Source: Rhodocollybia butyracea (lineage: Eukaryota > Basidiomycota > Agaricomycetes > Agaricales > Omphalotaceae). Taken from it: DNA of 64,000 nt. Positions 11,367 to 22,082 of this stretch are shown piece after piece. Location: the NCBI GenBank assembly GCA_015501585.1, contig JADNRY010000300.1:1-64000 (forward strand), in the 5' to 3' direction. Each line of letters opens with the position of its first letter. Position 1 is the stretch's first letter. A model generated the notes under the pieces. That model did not search any database and was not told the origin of the DNA. It saw only the letters and a program-made list of their open reading frames with translations. The position numbers and the translations under genes were made by a program.

Positions 11367-13653
11367 TTAATGAGCAGCTGGCACCCATGTCTCCTTCAGT
11401 CTTTCCAAACCTCGAACTGATTGTGCAATTTCGACTTTTCTGCTTGGTGATTCTGTGTAGTTGGACCGTTGAGCCAGTGCAAGATTCCTGTAGACGTTGC
11501 CTGAAGCTTCAGTTGTGCAGGAGGACTCGATCGATCTTTGGGATGAATCAATTGATCAATTGGATGACTCGATTGCTCTATCGGATGCGTCGATCGATCT
11601 GTTATCTGATTTGATCAATTTATTGGCTAGTACCTGATTAACCACTACTAGGACACTCGTAGCTAGGGTTTGAAGGTCCAATTCAATGGACTGCAGAAAA
11701 CTGATGAATTGCACTGAACTGAACAGCAAAATGAACTGATGATAGATGGACCGGTCCATGATTTAAACCTGGTCCAGTTCATGGTTTATCAAAATCTCAG
11801 AAAAAAAGTGAACCACAAAGAATCAGTTTAAACTGGTCTAAACCGGTACAGCCACATAGCAAAAATAATTTAGATAAATGAGTATATTTTCTCCAATTTT
11901 GATCACTAAAATTTATATTTTCTAATGGTCTCAAGCAATAAGCTAATACAAGACTGGAAAGACTACTCATAACCTATTGAACAGTACCATGCAACAAGTC
12001 TGAGAGCCTGACATGATACAATACACTATCCATGGTCTGTTTTAACAGATGACCAATGACTGCCAAACCTGGAAAGCATTTCTGCATGGTAAAAGAGCAG
12101 TGTAAGGCAGCCTAGAGCATATATTGAGTGTTTTATATTGTTTTATAGTAGTTTCTTACATGGTCTCACTTGTTACATATCTGAATATCTTTCATGCATG
12201 TGCAGTTTAAATCAGTTTAAACCGGTCTGCACCAGTTTAAATTTGCACTGATTTAAACTGCATGAACCAGGATGAATTGGACCAGTGGACCAGTGCAATC
12301 AGTGCAGGTCCATGGTTCATACAGATTTAGGTTTTTTATGGACCGGTCCAATTCATGATTCATTGAATTTTTGGTAAATAAACTGAATTGGATTGGACCT
12401 TCAAACCCTACTCGTAGCCACTTTGTTCTTAAGCAATGCCTGGTAGAGCTGATGTGTGAGTTTGCTATCACTCAAGATGTATGCTAAGTGATGCTGTAGG
12501 ACCGAAACTTCATGACTCCATGTACTCGATGCTAGTGAGGATTTTTGACTCATTTTTGGATTCTGCCTCACAGATGTGTCATTGGTAGTCATTTCGGACC
12601 CTTTGAGGATTGGCTGAGGTTCATTGTCTCGCTTCTTGATTTGGCTTTCCAAAGCAGGAATTCTCTCTCCAGTTCCTAGTTTCTCGATCCCAAGTACTTT
12701 GGTTTCCGATAAAGAAGCAGACAGCACAGGACAAGCATTTCTGTAGGCATTACCTGAGTTGTCTGATGCCGCTGGTGCATTCTTGTAGATCAAGCAGGCT
12801 TCTGACTCATTCACGGATTACACACTATGGCTTCGGATCTGTCTAGAATTCCCGCTGGTGCTGTTTCACGATTTCGTTTATCTCTGCGAATCGCTCGGCG
12901 TTCCTTGCGGTTCAGGAATGGGCGTCCGTGGAATTCACGAATATTTGGTGAGTTTTCCACTACTGCCCACTTATTTGCATATTGTTTATGTTTCGTAGGT
13001 TGCTGTTCTTGTATAACATTATTCAGTGGCAACATGTGTGGAACATTATTTGGGGATGTGTACGGAATGTAGTTTGGCGATGTGTGCGGAATATCATTCG
13101 ACGACTTTTGCGGAACATCCTTAGGCGGAGCGACATCACGAGACAACAGCAGAGGTTCAGAGGGTGTTCTGAGAAGTAGTGGTTGTGTTAGTATTGGTTT
13201 CTTGGTGGTTGGTTCTGAGATGGGATTTGATTGAAGCATAGAAACAAACATGAGAGTGTTGTCATCATTAGGTATCCGTGCTGTGTATCCCATAATGATT
13301 ATGTTTCGTTTCCGTTCCTGTGGTTGCCACACCTGTTTACATGCAAAGATCGACATTACATCCCAAATGTCTAGGAGTTGTTGTTGCACACTAGGTTGGG
13401 TGAGGTACATTTCAATATGTTCTGGTAGCCAACCTCAGGTTATCCACCATTGAATCTCATAGATGAGATCCATTATCTCGTTGTAGGTCCAGCCTTCGAT
13501 ATATATGTCCATTGATAATGCTAATGTCACGCATAGGTCTTGGAGAGCATACTCAATATCCTGGACTGTATGTGAAGATATATGGATGCGGCCGGCGGCA
13601 TTCTCAAGTGTGACGATAAAGTTTCGGAGTCGATTGTGGGGTTTTGTAGACAT
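11367..13653 (-). pseudogene. First ORF of the large LTR element (gag position), broken
   Basis: An ATG at 13653 opens a frame (MSTKPHNRLRNFIVTLENAA) that hits an in-frame TGA at 13435-13437. The same frame then continues without interruption (GWLPEHIEMYLTQPSVQQQL) to 12811. A further frame follows to 12411, where a hAT-type MITE interrupts it. Removing the MITE and one TSD joins LLKNKVATS directly to VLVVVNQVLANKLIK in frame, which shows the coding nature of both sides. A second in-frame TGA lies at 11556-11558, after which the frame stays open to a TAA at 11367. A segment of about 45 residues is repeated on both sides (SGNAYRNACPV and SGNVYRNLALA). There is no zinc knuckle or known gag fold. 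Function unknown; gag role inferred from position only. Confidence 0.5.
11664..12410. mobile_element. hAT-type MITE, 747 bp
   Basis: Terminal inverted repeats TAGGGTTTGAAGGTCCAAT... are flanked by a perfect 8-bp TSD, ctcgtagc (11656-11663 and 12411-12418). The length and lack of ORFs make it non-autonomous. A second copy with its own perfect 8-bp TSD is at 58694-59715. It is inserted in an ORF, see 11367-13653. Confidence 0.93.
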
Positions 13654-13783
13654 TTTTGTATTCGGAAGTGTAACATTAGAGTTAATGTGAGTGCTGGTAT
13701 AATCAATGTATGAGATTGTGGAGTATATGTGTCCGTATGGCCTGAATCTAGCGCGCCGGTGGTTCCAAACTAAACTCGCTAGT

Positions 13784-14036
13784 TATAACGCGCCCTATGA
13801 GCAAAGTCCTTAAGAACACCGGTGAACACGACAAATAGGATACTATTGTGTGTACGACGGTGTAAAAGACTAACTAGACTCTTAAGTAATCGTACAATAC
13901 TTATAGTAACGGATTTATTATATAATTAATAATAAATAGAATGATAAGATAGACCGTTTGGTCTATCGGCGGCGTCTAGGATGACCGTATCACCGGATAC
14001 AGTCAGTGGTGATTATGGAGAGGAGGAGGCGTTACA
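13784..14036 (-). repeat. Gypsy LTR (3' LTR)
   Basis: This 253-bp LTR matches 17263-17515 closely. Both also match the LTRs at 22759 and 34093 in inverse orientation. Confidence 0.9.
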
Positions 14037-14088
14037 CCCTCCCCCACCAGATTAACATCAGGGATGTGAATCAAAAATGGTAATGACA

Positions 14089-14461
14089 CATCAGGAAAAG
14101 CCGTTTTTGCCTAGGTGACCCCAGAGTGGCCTAAAGCAAACTAGGTGACCTATGAATCCTATGGCATTCTAGGAATTTGGGCTCATCCCTTGCCAGTCAA
14201 GGCTCTTGAGGATTCCCTAGGCAAGCCTAGGTTTGCTCAGGTTTGCCCAGGTGCTCCTGGGGAACACCTGGGGAACACCTGGGCAAACCTGGGCAAACCT
14301 AGGCTTGCCCTGGGTTTGCCTAGGATACCCTAGGGAATCCTCAAGAGCCTTGACTGGCAAGGGATGAGCCCAAATTCCTAGGATGCCATAGGATTCATAG
14401 GTCACCTAGTTTGCTTTAGGCCACTCTGGGGTCACCTAGGCAAAAACGGCTTTTCCTGATG
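14089..14461. mobile_element. Palindromic foldback element, copy 1
   Basis: The two halves are near-perfect inverted repeats of about 165 bp each, starting CATCAGGAAAAGCC and meeting around 14270 in a region rich in CCTGGG/CCCAGG. The whole would fold into a long hairpin. It encodes no protein. The same element is at 58975-59337. It sits inside the deleted gypsy element between Gag and the 3' LTR. Confidence 0.9.
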
Positions 14462-14759
14462 CATCATCACCATCCAAACCATTTTTAATTTGGTTTAACA
14501 TAGAATGATCCCGTATCAAGTACTTCAAGTACGGGATTAATTGATGCTGCGCGTCAGATTTCGGACTTGTCCGAATCAAACGATAGTGGGGCGTACCACT
14601 AGCGCATGATTTGATTCGGAAATGTTCGAATGTTCAACGCGCAGACTCGGAAGTTTCCGAGTATTACTTAATGAGGGTTCTCAGTGAGAATCCGGGCTGA
14701 GGATAAGTAGTGATGCCCAGGTAAGGCATATTACCTGGGCATCGGAATAAACCAATAAA

Positions 14760-16049
14760 TCATTCGGAAGGTTTATCCTTTCCGATACTTAAGGAGGTGT
14801 CCTCCTCGATTGGCTCAAGAACATTTTTAATGTTCTCGGTGTCTGACTCATCGGGGTGTTCTGATGATTCAAGTTCATCGTCTCTATTCCTAGAAGAGAC
14901 ATAATATTTAGTGAGGGCTGTGTGGTCCTCAATGCGTGTGACGGCTCTGACCATCACTTCTAATTTGGCATACTCCGGAACAATCCCCTCATTTGTGAGT
15001 TGCCTGATAATATTGAAGGGTAATCCCTCAATGAACCGTTTCCACATTGTTGCATCATCCGGTGTTTGGAGCATCCGTGATGCCCATCGTGTAAGTGAGG
15101 AATAATAATCCCTCACACCTGTATCGGGTTAATACTCAATAAGGTCAAACTGCCGTGCAGCTTGATGAATGGTCGTTGCTTGGATGCAACAATCAAAGAC
15201 ACCAATGATGGCGCCTTCAAATGTCCACTTAAGGACAGTGCAGTGTATACCAGCGACTTTGTCGTTATACCAGTCAAGGGCTTTGCCCTGTAGAAACATG
15301 CCAAGCACGGCAGTCCGTGTAGCATTGTAATCGTCACCGCACATGCGGTTGACTACCATCCATTGGAGAAGTGACATTAGCCACCGCTCGAAGACATCGA
15401 CATCCGGAGATCCATCATAGACCTCCGGAGATGGAACTTTAAGAGCTTTACGGCTCTCAATGGGAGGGATAGGATTCCCTACCTTATCTCGAATTTGTTT
15501 ACGGTACACTTTGTGTACCTTGTGTTTCCATCGGGAACAACATTCATCGTCACCTGTTGTTTCTCGCATCTTAGATGGAAGTGAGCGCAGTAATTTACGC
15601 TGCTCATTTTTAGTAATTTTACCCTTGCGGGTAGCAAATTTGTCTAGCCAAGAGGCATTAGACGATGAGTCAGTATTTGACTCAGTGTCACTTGGGTCCG
15701 ATGATTCATCTGACCATGGGCTGCGTTTGCGGCCTTTGGATTTAGCACTCTTGTGCTTCCTCCCCCCTTCACGGGATTTTTTGCTAGGAGCTTTTGCTCT
15801 CGCATTGTTGCTTGGTCCTGGAAAGGACTTGGCGGGTGGGATGTAAAATCGATCCCAGATTTCTCTGGGAGTAGTCAATTTGTCAACGGGTATTCCATCG
15901 ACATTATATCCCACCATTTGGTCGGGAAGCCCAGATGGCGCAAATCCGAAATCTCGGAGACTGGCATTATGTTGGCATTGAATCGCTATGCGACTCACCC
16001 AATCTTTAGCTACTCCCAACGGAAGCGGCTGTGGTTGCAACTCGGCCTA
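14760..16049 (-). pseudogene. Gypsy Gag, broken by stops
   Basis: The frame starting after a TAG (16047-16049) reads a Ser/Asp-rich linker and then a Retrotrans_gag core: VYDGSPDVDVFERWLMSLLQ, KALDWYNDKVAG and IHQAARQFDLIEY. A TAA at 15129-15131 interrupts it. The same frame then continues as GVRDYYSSLTRWASRML and MWKRFIEGLPFNIIRQL down to 14760. The Gag of the plus-strand element at 25362 has the same order of blocks. There is no zinc knuckle before the C-terminal stop, so the nucleocapsid end is lost. Gag would package the element's RNA. This copy can no longer make it in one piece. Confidence 0.85.
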
Positions 16050-17094
16050 TACCATTGGTACTGGCATTGAACTTGGCTCTGGCACATTGCTGGGCGGCAA
16101 TTTGGGCAGTCTTACGGTAGTGTGTACTACCGGAGGGGCAACACTTTGTGTCGCCGGGGTGATGGATATGGTAGTAGGAACTACCGGAAGGGTACCGTGT
16201 TGCGGAGTGATCTCCAGTAGTGTTCGGTACAACTACTGGAGGTGTAATAATAATATTGGGTACCACTGGCGCCCTTGCAGTAGGTAAGTACATTGTACTT
16301 TCCTGTGGTGGTATCACTACTACCTGATTGAAGTTACGAGGTAACTTCAGTTCATTGTTGATGTTCACCACGCTTTGCGGTGAGTGGGATTTGGTCACAG
16401 GTAATGGCCTGGGACCTCGCAGTGTCTGAGACGCTGCCTCCGCATTGGGACTCTGTCTCATGTGGGATGTGTTGATGGGTGTCGGTATAGTTACCGACAC
16501 TGGTGCGTATTCCTGTCGGAATACAGGAACATGATGGGGTGACTTGGTCATCCCTTGTGAATACTGTTTGTCCAACAGTGATTGTTGGACTGACGGTGCC
16601 TTGGGCACAGTCTCACGCCATTGGCGTACCAAGTTGTTTGCCTCGGTAGGAACAGATGGTGCTGCATTGTGCAATACCGGCGGTGTGACGGCAGGCCGTC
16701 TCGGTGTGGGTGCAGCAATAGTGATTCTATTGCTGTTTCTTGATGAAGAAGATCTTTCTTCATCAGATCGGATGCTAGATGCATCCCATTTCTCAGTTAT
16801 ATTGAGAATACGATTGAGTACTTGCGTACTCTTGTTGAGTGATGCCGCTACATCTCGTAGCGCAGAAGAAATCTCACTTAAACCCTCTCGGGTTTGCCGT
16901 TTCTTACGAATAGTCATAGACTGTTCATTAGGTGGACTCTTGTCCTGCCTGTAGTGCCGTCCTTCAGACGCACGTATGGAATGAGTCGCTGATGCGACTG
17001 AATAGATTGATTGTGGTAACACGTCACCACGAATGGAAGGTGCGCGATCGCGCACGCTCCGATATGACTTCTCTGATTGATTTCGAGATGTCAT
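16006..17094 (-). CDS. N-terminal ORF upstream of gypsy Gag
   Basis: This 362-codon ORF begins 168 nt after the 5' LTR. It is Ser/Pro/Thr-rich with a short helical stretch (LSEISSALRDVAASLNKS). It shares the landmarks RxPAVTPxVLxxAAxP and GPRPLP with the ORF at 23451-24710, which occupies the same position in the plus-strand element, so the region is a conserved feature of the family. The final third appears frame-shifted: the minus-strand frame at 16232-16047 gives a better continuation and leads toward Gag. It is probably the N-terminal extension of one Gag precursor. No known domain is visible. Confidence 0.65.
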   Translation of the reverse strand: MTSRNQSEKSYRSVRDRAPSIRGDVLPQSIYSVASATHSIRASEGRHYRQDKSPPNEQSMTIRKKRQTREGLSEISSALRDVAASLNKSTQVLNRILNITEKWDASSIRSDEERSSSSRNSNRITIAAPTPRRPAVTPPVLHNAAPSVPTEANNLVRQWRETVPKAPSVQQSLLDKQYSQGMTKSPHHVPVFRQEYAPVSVTIPTPINTSHMRQSPNAEAASQTLRGPRPLPVTKSHSPQSVVNINNELKLPRNFNQVVVIPPQESTMYLPTARAPVVPNIIITPPVVVPNTTGDHSATRYPSGSSYYHIHHPGDTKCCPSGSTHYRKTAQIAAQQCARAKFNASTNGIGRVATTAASVGSS

Positions 17095-17262
17095 TGAGAC
17101 AGCAAATGATATAGCGGGACAGAAAATGGAGCGGGTTTTGTATAGCTTGTGATGTGAGTTGGAATAGTGGTTGTTATACTTGGTAGTATAACTGTTTTTA
17201 GCTTGTTAAACTAATAGCTTTGTGTTATTCACACAATAGTAATTTTTTGATGTTCAAAAAAG

Positions 17263-17515
17263 TATAACGCGCCCTATGGGCAAAGTCCTTAAGAACACCG
17301 GTGAACACGACAAATAGGATACTATTGTGTGTACGACGGTGTAAAAGACTAACTAGACTCTTAAGTAATCGTACGATACTTATAGTAACGAATTTATTAT
17401 ATAATTAATAATAAATAGAATGATAAGATAGACCGTTTGGTCTATCGGCAGCATCTAGGATGACCGTATCGCCAGATATGGTCAGTGGTGATTATGGAGA
17501 GGCGGAGGCGTTACA
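17263..17515 (-). repeat. Gypsy LTR (5' LTR)
   Basis: This is the pair of 13784-14036. The internal region begins with CTTTTTTGAACATCAAAAA on the minus strand, as after the left LTR of the plus-strand element. Confidence 0.9.
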
Positions 17516-17557
17516 CTAGTGCAGTAAAACTGGTAGCGGGTATTAGCCTTGTTATTA

Positions 17558-18192
17558 TGTAAAGATCCGTTCACGATTGGATCTTCCCAATGTACAGTAT
17601 AGCGAGGGGCCCGTTGGGCAGATTTACTACAATATTGAGTTTTAGTAATGCTGATCTAACAGTGTGGTTTCCAATGGTTCTTCTGTGTTAACAGGTAATA
17701 TTCTGGTATTCTGAAGGAACAGATGTGACATCTTCTGTGGTAAGCAGGTAAATGTAGTTCTTCTGTGGTAAGCAGGTAAAGGTGGTTCTTCTGTGGTAAT
17801 CAGGTATTCTTCTGTCGTAAGCGGGTAATTGGTGATGCTTCTGGATATTCACAGTTAGCAACTAAGGTTCATATCAAGGTTCAGTTCACAGCTATGCTGC
17901 ACAGAGGTAATAATTCCAAAATAACAAGGCTGGGGTACATTGTATCTACTCGAGCAGTATTTATACTATATACCTAAGTCATAATAAGTCATTCCGAGTC
18001 ATGTTCCGAGTCATGTTCCGAGTCACTTTGACTCATGTACAAACAATATAATAAAGTCATTTAAGGTTCCAAGACATTGGACCACAGCCGAAACTAGTCA
18101 ATATGACTCAATCATAGTCAAATATGAATAATATGGCATTAAGGCAATCATGTGCTCAATTTCCTCAGTCAGGAAATGTTCACTTCCTGACA
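17558..18192 (-). repeat. LTR, internally deleted copy (5' LTR in minus orientation)
   Basis: This 635-bp unit aligns to the two ends of 7236-9118. The join lies after GAACAGATGTGAC (about 17729), where the sequence passes directly into the minisatellite. The right flank tcttc equals the left flank of the long copy. Confidence 0.6.
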
Positions 18193-18197
18193 TCTTC

Positions 18198-21100
18198 CTG
18201 CAACAAAACAATAGAAATTGATTACTGATTTCATCGTTTCATTGTTCAGCACACCTGGAACTCGCTTTTAGCGCTGCCCACCTACAAGACAGTGACATAC
18301 ATTTGATTGTATCCCATAGTCCTACTGCAGCTTACTTAATACTGACCCTCAAATTTTTCATGAAAATTTTGCTTCACTAACTTCTAAGTACATAAGTAGT
18401 CTGGCCAGACCTAGCTCAGCCATCCTAGGCTGCCCAACGGCTCTGGCCCTAGCTCTCACATCACTTAATAAGTGAGACAAAGTAGGAAAAAATCAAGAAT
18501 TTTCAAGTTGATTTCAAGGGTAATAACACTGAACAGAGAAGAGCAAGTTGGCAACTACCACTGCTGTCTTGCCACTGACTTTAGAGCTGCTCTCAGTGAA
18601 CCTGCACCAGCGTCACACTGTCACATTGCAAATCAACTCAGGTGTTGGAACAACCTGTGCTGCAGATAAAAGTAAGCCTCCAAGTATGAGAAATGATGTT
18701 CATCCCATGTGTAGACCTACTCAGTATAATATCCCAGGAACACATAGAGTGCAACAACTTGTATATTGATAAAGACTGTACCTGTAGAACTACTCGGTAT
18801 ATCTAGATTGGTACAGTAGTCAGTAGGGACAAGGGATACGGCCAATGCGGTAATTGGCTTGGTTCATCCTGGTATGTGAAAGGTGCTAGAAAACAACCTA
18901 ACAAATACAAGACCGCACCTAACCAGACTATCAATTTGTTTAAAGGGAGTGAGGCTGGGTTGTCAAAGATTCTCCAAAGAAAGTTAAGATATCGATATGT
19001 AAGATGTTACACCAGCCAGTGTAGTGAAACAACTGAACTAGCGTAGTGTGACAAGGTCTAGTAAGTTCTATGAACTGAACTAGTGTAGACTATTGTCTAA
19101 GTTGTGCGCATATGTCCGACCGAAAACCCAAATAACCAAATAACCATGTGTGTGTGTGTGTGTGTGTGTCCAACGATAACCAAAACCAAAACCAATACAA
19201 CGAAACTAGGACACTCCTGGGCAAACTCTGGCTCCAGCTAGTGTAACGCCGTAACATCCCTGACCAAACTCTGGGTCAAGCTATGAAACTGTGAGTGAAC
19301 TTAATCACTAGGAACTCATACCACAATCTTAGTGGCTCGCTAATACTCGTTAAGAGCTAGCTAAGGAACCCTCACTCTGGAGCTGAATAATTCCTTACTA
19401 GAAGCCGTCCCCTCTAAGGAAGCAACTAGATTCACGCAAAAGATCTAACTCAATCTCAAGCGGGCGCAAAAGCTGTTACAAAGCTTCTATTACACCAATC
19501 CAAACTTTATAAGATAGAATATAATATTAACTTCGAAGAGAAAGCTAGACTCTGTACACGCCCTAAACAAATGCCCAGTTACGGTGTTTGATTGACTCGG
19601 TACTTTTAAACCAGGGGGAATTAAGAGGACTAGCAGACTCCGGCGGTGAAGAGACCTTTGACTTCGTCACAACGGGTGGTTATGAGAGGTGGCAAGATAA
19701 CTTGATTTATGAGATAAATACATCACGCTTATATACTGGGTCTTTACTAGTTTAATACGAAAAGAGATGAAACAGAGTCGGAGAGAAACAGAGTAAGATG
19801 GAAATTCAAGAAAGAGAGGAATTTAGCTAAGAAAGGAAACTCTAGCCCAGACATATTGTACATTTATCTAGAAAGTTGTCCCAATTTAGGTATGGTCCCG
19901 ATTTGGGTATCAAAGTAAAAGAAATTAAAATGTGTTGACATATTCTGGTCCTCGCGGGATCTCGTACCGCAAATAACTGTTCCTTCCATCGGATGTTTCA
20001 TGGCTCCACACAGGTATGTGTCCGCATGTTTATCCTCGAGGTTGTCTGGTAGGTTTGAGCAAGTCCAGCTCAATCCCTTTAAGATAATAACATTTCCCAG
20101 CGATAGTTCACTTCGCTAGCTTTGAGTAGATACCAAGAACCCCAGAGATATGTGTGCTAGCACAATGCTCAGAGCTCGTGGATTGTCAGAGCTGTGGCTT
20201 GGCGATAGCCTATCCACCGTAAGATCATTGGGTTTATTGCAGTAGGACTTTCCTAGTCAATAGTCGGGATAATCAAATATCAAATTCGCCTAGCTTAATC
20301 ATCTAGCAGCTGTGCCGCATCGCAACCCGACTAGTCATTGTAACATGTTAAGATCTTCCTTCCGGTCCATAAGGCGATCGTAGATCTTATCCTCCGGCGT
20401 CCATCTTTCCGCTAGCACAGTACGAGGATTGCATTCCCCTTCTGATGCCTTCCCTGGGTAACGCCACCGCCAGTACTCATCCCACTTCGAGACATCCAAG
20501 TATGCGGATTCATGTATGCATTGGGGTGGGTAGAACTAGACTGACAATCTAGTGTTGATGTCTCTGGGCACCTTGAGTATCCTCGCTAGTTTAGTATCAG
20601 ACTACGCTTGTGGGTGTATCGTCACGACTAACTGAGTATTATCGCTGAGATACTAAGTGTTAGCTACAGTTATCACGTTCGGGCTCCGTATAACCCTCTT
20701 ATTGTATGTGTAGCACATATACATTGTCAATATATATGGCTACAAGCCTAAGCGCAAAATCTGCATATTAACGGATACAATGGTTTCTTTTGCTTTTTCG
20801 TCTATTTCCATTCTTTATTTCCTGCCCTCTCTTTCCCTCCTTTCTTCTCTACTCTCTCCTTCTTGATCTTCGCTCATTTCATGAAGCCCTTTAGGAGCGC
20901 CACATCCTGGCACTTCACAGGCATCAGAAAGATACCCAGAGAACAAAGGGGACAATGGTGGTCTGGAGAATTGCATAGTCAATAATCCCTAGATAAAATC
21001 TAAAACCAGCCAGTCGCAAGGTCTAGTATTTGGTCCCGATGATGTACTGCGCTGACCGACAAGTCGCTAGAACCAAATATCAATCAACAAAAAAAATCCG

Positions 21101-21423
21101 GGTTGAATATAAATAAGTAATGGGCACGTCATGTGAACAAATACCTGAAAAAACCAACTTGAACCAACCGCCAGATCCGGAAACGCCCTAACCACACTAA
21201 CATCTCCTCTCACAGCGAGATAATTCCAGACAAACGGCGCACTTGCCAAAGCCATGACACAACTGGATATAGTAGGTAAAGTAAAAAGAAAAAATATGCA
21301 CCCAGGAACACGTCGAGTGCAACAACCGGGGTGCTTCTTCATAACAAGTTAAATATGCAAGCTCGGATGAGAGATAAGATGTGAAAATAATGGACCAAAG
21401 AAGATTGAGGAATAAAACAAACG
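18198..21423. other. Unassigned region with a TG microsatellite
   Basis: No convincing ORF, LTR or TIR is seen over 3.2 kb. Short ORFs at 18472-18769 and 19864-20073 lack motifs. A minus-strand hydrophobic frame at 21067-21342 could be an exon but has no supporting context. Confidence 0.35.
19147..19169. repeat. (TG)n microsatellite
   Basis: This is an uninterrupted TG dinucleotide run of about 11.5 units. Confidence 0.97.
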
Positions 21424-21743
21424 ATGGGATCAAGCATTACCCGCATACATGATACTTATCCCGAAGTCAAACACGGTGGCGGGACTTCTATTATCCAAGC
21501 CGAACTGGTTACTGTATGGCTCCCCAACACCATGGAGGGTAAGTGAGGACTCAGGAGGTGTTTTCACCAGCGAATGCAATCTCAGTCAGGCATAGCTCAT
21601 GCTATGCCAGCCTGATTGGGTATAATAATGGAGTCTACAACTCTACTCTGTGGAAGGTGCACCACAATATTCTTGAGGTGATCAAAGGCCTTGGAATAGT
21701 TGAACCATCATTTGAAGAATCAAAAAGCATATCTTCACCATGA
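21424..21743 (+). CDS. Small two-exon hypothetical protein (about 90 aa)
   Basis: An ATG at 21424 starts exon 1 (to 21538; MGSSITRIHDTYPEVKHGGG...). It ends at a consensus donor GTAAGT. A 47-nt intron (21539-21585, ending CTCAG) joins in phase to exon 2 (21586-21743; VRHSSCYASLIGYNN...WKVHHNILEVIKGLG), which ends at TGA. Both exons have protein-like composition, and the junction restores a single frame, which supports a real or recently real gene. I do not recognise the product. More exons could exist if the stop is spliced out. Confidence 0.45.
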
Positions 21744-22082
21744 TTATTGTTTGCTATTGTCTCAAAAGAAGTCCCAGCGGAGGGCAAGGGTCCTCAAGTG
21801 CTGCAAAATCCAAAGCGCATGCGCCGCTTGGGGCGGGCCTTATGGTCATGAACACCACAGGCATGGCAGTTGATGCTATAGGATTCAATAGGAGCCAATG
21901 ACCGTATCAAATAGGGATCACAAGATTAGCCGGCATGTCGGTTCAACATCAGGTGGGAAAGAAATACCCGATCTGGCGGTTTTGGAAGAATCCAACACTC
22001 ATTTGACACCTACAAGACCCTCCCTTCCCTTCAGTCAGAGTTGGGGATAAACTCACCGAGCGCCTTTTTTTTTCCAATGCAG

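Larger units (their letters stand above)
13784..17515 (-). mobile_element. Non-autonomous Ty3/gypsy element, pol deleted
   Basis: LTRs at 13784-14036 and 17263-17515 share ends (TGTAAC...GTTATA on the minus strand), and the whole is flanked by the 5-bp TSD ctagt (13779-13783 and 17516-17520). On the minus strand a polypurine tract (GGTGGGGGAGGG) immediately precedes the 3' LTR. Between the LTRs lie an N-terminal ORF and Gag homologous to those of the plus-strand element at 22759-34348, but no protease, RT, RNase H or integrase. It is inserted into the larger element at 7236-18192 and itself contains the foldback element at 14089-14461. Confidence 0.88.
7236..18192 (-). mobile_element. Large RT-less LTR element with nested insertions (inferred)
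   Basis: Two related sequences, 7236-9118 and 17558-18192, share both ends (TGTAAAGATC and CCTGACA on the plus strand; TG...CA termini). The 5 bases left of the first copy (7231-7235, tcttc) equal the 5 bases right of the second (18193-18197, tcttc), while their inner flanks differ. That is the pattern expected for two LTRs of one element with a 5-bp TSD, not for two independent insertions. In minus orientation a gag-position ORF starts about 160 nt after the 5' LTR once nested elements are removed, and the last ORF ends 46 bp before the 3' LTR. No protease, reverse transcriptase or integrase motif is present. Nested inside are MITEs at 9367-10014 and 11664-12410 and a gypsy element at 13784-17515. 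Confidence 0.5.

Noticed and set aside
17531..17546. TGGTAGCGGG resembles an initiator tRNA-Met 3'-end primer-binding site.
   Set aside because: It matches only about 8 bases, lies 15 bp outside the gypsy LTR on the wrong side for a minus-strand element, and is not next to any plus-strand LTR end.
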